From Phycisphaerales bacterium (lineage in GTDB: Bacteria > Planctomycetota > Phycisphaerae > Phycisphaerales > SM1A02), in NCBI GenBank assembly GCA_007135295.1, contig SLJD01000137.1:1-7614 (forward strand): DNA of 7,614 nt, given 5' to 3'. Made by a program: the position numbers and the translations under genes. The notes below the pieces were generated by a model. It did no database searches and had not been told where the DNA came from. It saw only the letters and a list, made by a program, of their open reading frames with translations. This document shows positions 5,406-7,614 of the stretch, piece after piece (the stretch's first letter is position 1; every line of letters starts with the position of its first letter).

Positions 5406-6749
5406 ATGCCAAGCATGCAGGAACGGCACCGCAACAACGTCCGCGCCGGGGCGTTCGTCGCCGTCTCGCTCGTGCTCATGTTCTCCGTCATACTCGTGCT
5501 CAGCGAGTTCTGGCGGTTCTTTGAGCCGACGAACACGTACACGGTCGCCTTTCCGGTTGAGACCGGCGTTGGATTCCTCGCCGAGGGCGCGGACGTGCGA
5601 GTGGGGGGCATGCCGCTCGGCCGCGTCGCCGCCATCGAGCCGCGTCCTGGCGACACGCCACTTCGCACGATCGATGTCACGATCCGGGTCGATCAGCGGG
5701 TGGCGCTGTATCCGGGCGCGCGCGTTGTATTGAACTCGGCACTGATCGGCAAGGAAGCGTGGCTCGAGATTCCCGACCTCGGCGATGCGGACGTCGGCCC
5801 GGCGCTGGGGCCGGACGATCCCATCGCGGCCGCGGACACGACCGGCTTTGCCACCGCGTTGCTCGGCGCCCGGGACGCTGAGCGGGCCAGCCATATTCTC
5901 GCGGATGTGCAGCAAACCACGTCGTTTCTCGCCACGCTCGATCAGGAGTATGAGAAGCGCGTTACGCCGATGCTCGAAGACCTGCAAAGCCTCGCACAGG
6001 ACAGCCGCGAGCTGGCCGACGAACTTCGGCATCGCGACTTGCCGCGCTGGGTCGAGCATATCGACCGCATTCTGGCCCACGGCGAGTCGGGCGCGGAAAC
6101 GTTCGACGCGATGATGGGCGACGGCCGCGCCATCGCCGATGATGTTCATGAAGGCGTCCGTCGCGCGGACGGCACGCTGGCGGAAGTTGATGAACTGGTT
6201 CGGGGTTCGCGGCCGTCGATCGAAGCGATGATCGAGGACCTGCACGCCGCCGGCGCGGACGTGCGGGATGTGGCGGATCTGGTCGCCCGCGAAGCCGGGC
6301 CGATCGTCGAGCGTGTGGAGGCATTTCTTGTTCACGGCGCGGACGGGGCGGAATTGTTCGCCGATGCGCTGGACCGGCTGCAGATGGAACTTGACGCGGA
6401 ACTGCCGGGTGTGCGGGAGATACTCGCCAACGCCCGCCTGACGTCGCAGCAACTCAAGCTGACGAGCATCGAAGTCCGGCGAAGCCCGTGGAAGCTCCTC
6501 TACCGGCCGTCGCGCAGCGAACTCGAGCACGAATTGCTCTACGAATCGGCCCGGTCATTCGCCTTGGCCGTCAGCGATCTCAAGGCCGCCGCCGAGTCCG
6601 TCGATCGTGTGATGGAGCGGCACGGCGACCGGCTGGCCGAGGATCCCCAAGCGGTCGATCGACTGCGCGATCACCTGCTCGACCGCTTCGAAAACTACGA
6701 GCAGGTGCAGAACAAGTTGCTCGATGTGCTCTTCGATGAGCGGCCGTGA
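5406..6749 (+). CDS. mlaD: MCE-family lipid-binding protein, MlaD-like, with a long helical C-terminal region
   Basis: A 447-residue protein. A short basic N-terminus (RHRNNVRAG) precedes one signal-anchor helix (about 14-33). Residues 42-123 form one MCE domain: YTVAFPVETGVGFLAEGADV, the VRVGGMPLGRVAAI strand pair (65-77), and VVLNSALIGKEAWLEI (107-122). These features place it with MlaD, which forms a hexameric ring that passes lipids in the space outside the inner membrane. E. coli MlaD has about 183 residues. The additional 310 residues here are almost wholly helical, Ala/Glu/Asp/Leu-rich and coiled-coil-like, and could form a tube or barrel as in longer MCE proteins. Within this region HIDRILAHGESGAETF (218-233) resembles RVEAFLVHGADGAELF (303-318). 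Around 358-370 RRSPWKLLYRPSR breaks the helix pattern and looks like a conserved block. The partner ATPase is immediately upstream, and the permease is absent from the window. Confidence 0.88.
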   Translation: MPSMQERHRNNVRAGAFVAVSLVLMFSVILVLSEFWRFFEPTNTYTVAFPVETGVGFLAEGADVRVGGMPLGRVAAIEPRPGDTPLRTIDVTIRVDQRVALYPGARVVLNSALIGKEAWLEIPDLGDADVGPALGPDDPIAAADTTGFATALLGARDAERASHILADVQQTTSFLATLDQEYEKRVTPMLEDLQSLAQDSRELADELRHRDLPRWVEHIDRILAHGESGAETFDAMMGDGRAIADDVHEGVRRADGTLAEVDELVRGSRPSIEAMIEDLHAAGADVRDVADLVAREAGPIVERVEAFLVHGADGAELFADALDRLQMELDAELPGVREILANARLTSQQLKLTSIEVRRSPWKLLYRPSRSELEHELLYESARSFALAVSDLKAAAESVDRVMERHGDRLAEDPQAVDRLRDHLLDRFENYEQVQNKLLDVLFDERP

Positions 6750-6769
6750 CGCTCGGCGGCGATGGGCGA

Positions 6770-7614
6770 TCAGTAGACTTCGAGCATGCAGCGCGACGTC
6801 GGTCGCACGCGGCGCTTGACCTGATCGGTCGTCCAGTCCGCGGGGTCGAGTCCGGCGACTTCCTCGTGAACCTTGAGATAGCCCTCGCCGAGTCCGGCTT
6901 TGGCCAGTTCGTGAAACACGCCGACCTGCATTCCGGCCAGGCCGCAGATGTAGATGAGCGTGCGCGGCGATGTGAGCAGATCGCGGTACTCGTCGATCCG
7001 TTCCGCGAGGCGGTGGTGGACGTACCCGCCGCGCCGGCCGTCGGGACGGGGTTCGCGGCTGATGGCGGTCTCGTACTCGAAGTTCTGGAACTTCTGGTCG
7101 AGGTCGCGCAGCCAGTCGTCATAGAGCAGGTCGGTCGTGTACGGCGTGCCCATGATGAGCCGGACCTGGCTTTCTGTCGGCGGCCGGTTCGGATGCTCGA
7201 ACAGTTCCTTGAGCATGCCGCGAAACGGCGCGATGCCGGTCCCCGTGGCGATAAAGAGGTAATCGAAGTCCTCGCGATTCTCCGGAAGAAGAAACCGCTT
7301 GCCGTTCGGTCCGGAGACGGTGACCTCGTCACCGACCCGCAGGTCGCAGATGTAATTGCTCGCCACGCCGAGATGGAGCCGGTGGTCGTCAGGATCATCC
7401 TTGTCAGACTGGGGATGAAACTCGTCGATCAGGCGTTTGGCGGTGGTGGAGAGGACCGCGCCGTCGCCGTCTTCGCCGAACCCGGGCGACGCGTTGGAAT
7501 ACAGGCGGACCTTATGGGGCTTGCCCTTCTCGTCGGTGCCGGGCGGAATGACGCCGAACGCCTGGCCGGCGTGGACCTGGCCGGCGAGCGGCGTGCCGGC
7601 GACGTAGGCCGCCA
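6770..7614 (-). CDS. Plant-type ferredoxin-NADP+ reductase, C-terminal 280 residues (start outside window)
   Basis: The frame is open to the right edge (7612) and stops at 6770. Reading from the edge, the fragment shows in order QAFGVIPPG (17-25) and GKPHKVRLYSNAS (30-42, the FAD-binding RxYS motif). Next come GVASNYICDLRVGDEV (82-97), GPNGKRFLLP (101-110) and ATGTGIAPFRGML (122-134), the NADP-binding Gly-rich loop. Towards the end are TLIYICGLAGMQVG (218-231) and the C-terminal Tyr in LEVY, which in plant-type FNR stacks on the flavin. The enzyme moves electrons between reduced ferredoxin or flavodoxin and NADP+. The family usually has RLYSIAS, so Asn for Ile here is a variation. GVASNYxCDL is also what I remember from BoxA, the reductase of benzoyl-CoA epoxidase, so the missing N-terminus (with or without ferredoxin domains) is needed to choose. 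GTG 7366 is not the true start because FAD-binding sequence continues upstream of it. The gene converges on the MCE gene with 20 bases between stops. Confidence 0.88.
   Translation of the reverse strand, partial: AAYVAGTPLAGQVHAGQAFGVIPPGTDEKGKPHKVRLYSNASPGFGEDGDGAVLSTTAKRLIDEFHPQSDKDDPDDHRLHLGVASNYICDLRVGDEVTVSGPNGKRFLLPENREDFDYLFIATGTGIAPFRGMLKELFEHPNRPPTESQVRLIMGTPYTTDLLYDDWLRDLDQKFQNFEYETAISREPRPDGRRGGYVHHRLAERIDEYRDLLTSPRTLIYICGLAGMQVGVFHELAKAGLGEGYLKVHEEVAGLDPADWTTDQVKRRVRPTSRCMLEVY

Noticed and set aside
4369..5412. A 347-codon minus-strand open frame opposite mlaF
   Set aside because: It is rich in Arg, His, Asp and Pro and lies wholly antisense to an ATPase with all its catalytic motifs intact.
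5229..6530. A 433-codon minus-strand open frame opposite the MCE gene
   Set aside because: It is the mirror of the MCE coding sequence. It has no recognisable domain, and the plus-strand product is clearly an MCE protein.
6750..6769. A shared terminator between the convergent MCE and reductase genes
   Set aside because: Only 20 bases separate the stops, and I see no stem followed by a T-run on either strand.
6580..7398. A 272-codon minus-strand frame overlapping the reductase in another frame
   Set aside because: Its Ser/Arg/Thr-rich translation has no motif, while the chosen frame contains all FNR motifs in order.

Overview
This window is about 7.6 kb of GC-rich, gene-dense bacterial chromosome. 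It looks like a planctomycete, perhaps the Phycisphaerae class. This is an inference from several things together: the high GC content, a flotillin-like FloA end, an MlaF ATPase and long MCE protein with no MlaE permease between them, and a plant-type ferredoxin-NADP reductase. I see no mobile element, tRNA, rRNA or CRISPR array.

Layout, left to right. Positions 1-200 are the 3' end of a floA-like gene, closed by a strong intrinsic terminator (235-265). Positions 360-2217 hold a two-gene overlapping unit: a family 2 glycosyltransferase of the dolichyl/polyprenyl-phosphate sugar synthase type, then a polytopic membrane protein of the LPG-synthase/flippase-like superfamily. Positions 2218-2622 have no convincing gene but contain two perfect inverted repeats. 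Two small genes follow on the minus strand: a 73-residue membrane protein (2623-2844) and a 123-residue protein with an R-N-x3-H motif and a C-terminal membrane anchor (2990-3361). Running the opposite way from 3456 is a two-helix DUF4190-like membrane protein.

Positions 4336-6749 encode an ABC ATPase of the MlaF type and an MCE (MlaD-like) substrate-binding protein with a very long helical C-terminal part. Together they should be parts of a phospholipid/hydrophobic-molecule transporter across the envelope. The permease they need is not in the window. The right end, on the minus strand, is the C-terminal 280 residues of a plant-type ferredoxin-NADP+ reductase, converging on the MCE gene with only 20 bases between the stop codons.

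Most of the genes concern the membrane or cell envelope: membrane microdomain scaffold, lipid-linked sugar synthesis, Mla-type lipid transport and three small membrane proteins. The most unusual items are the tail-anchored HEPN-like protein, the Mla pair without its permease, an 85-residue-spaced internal repeat in the MCE protein, and the structured gene-free stretch at 2218-2622.
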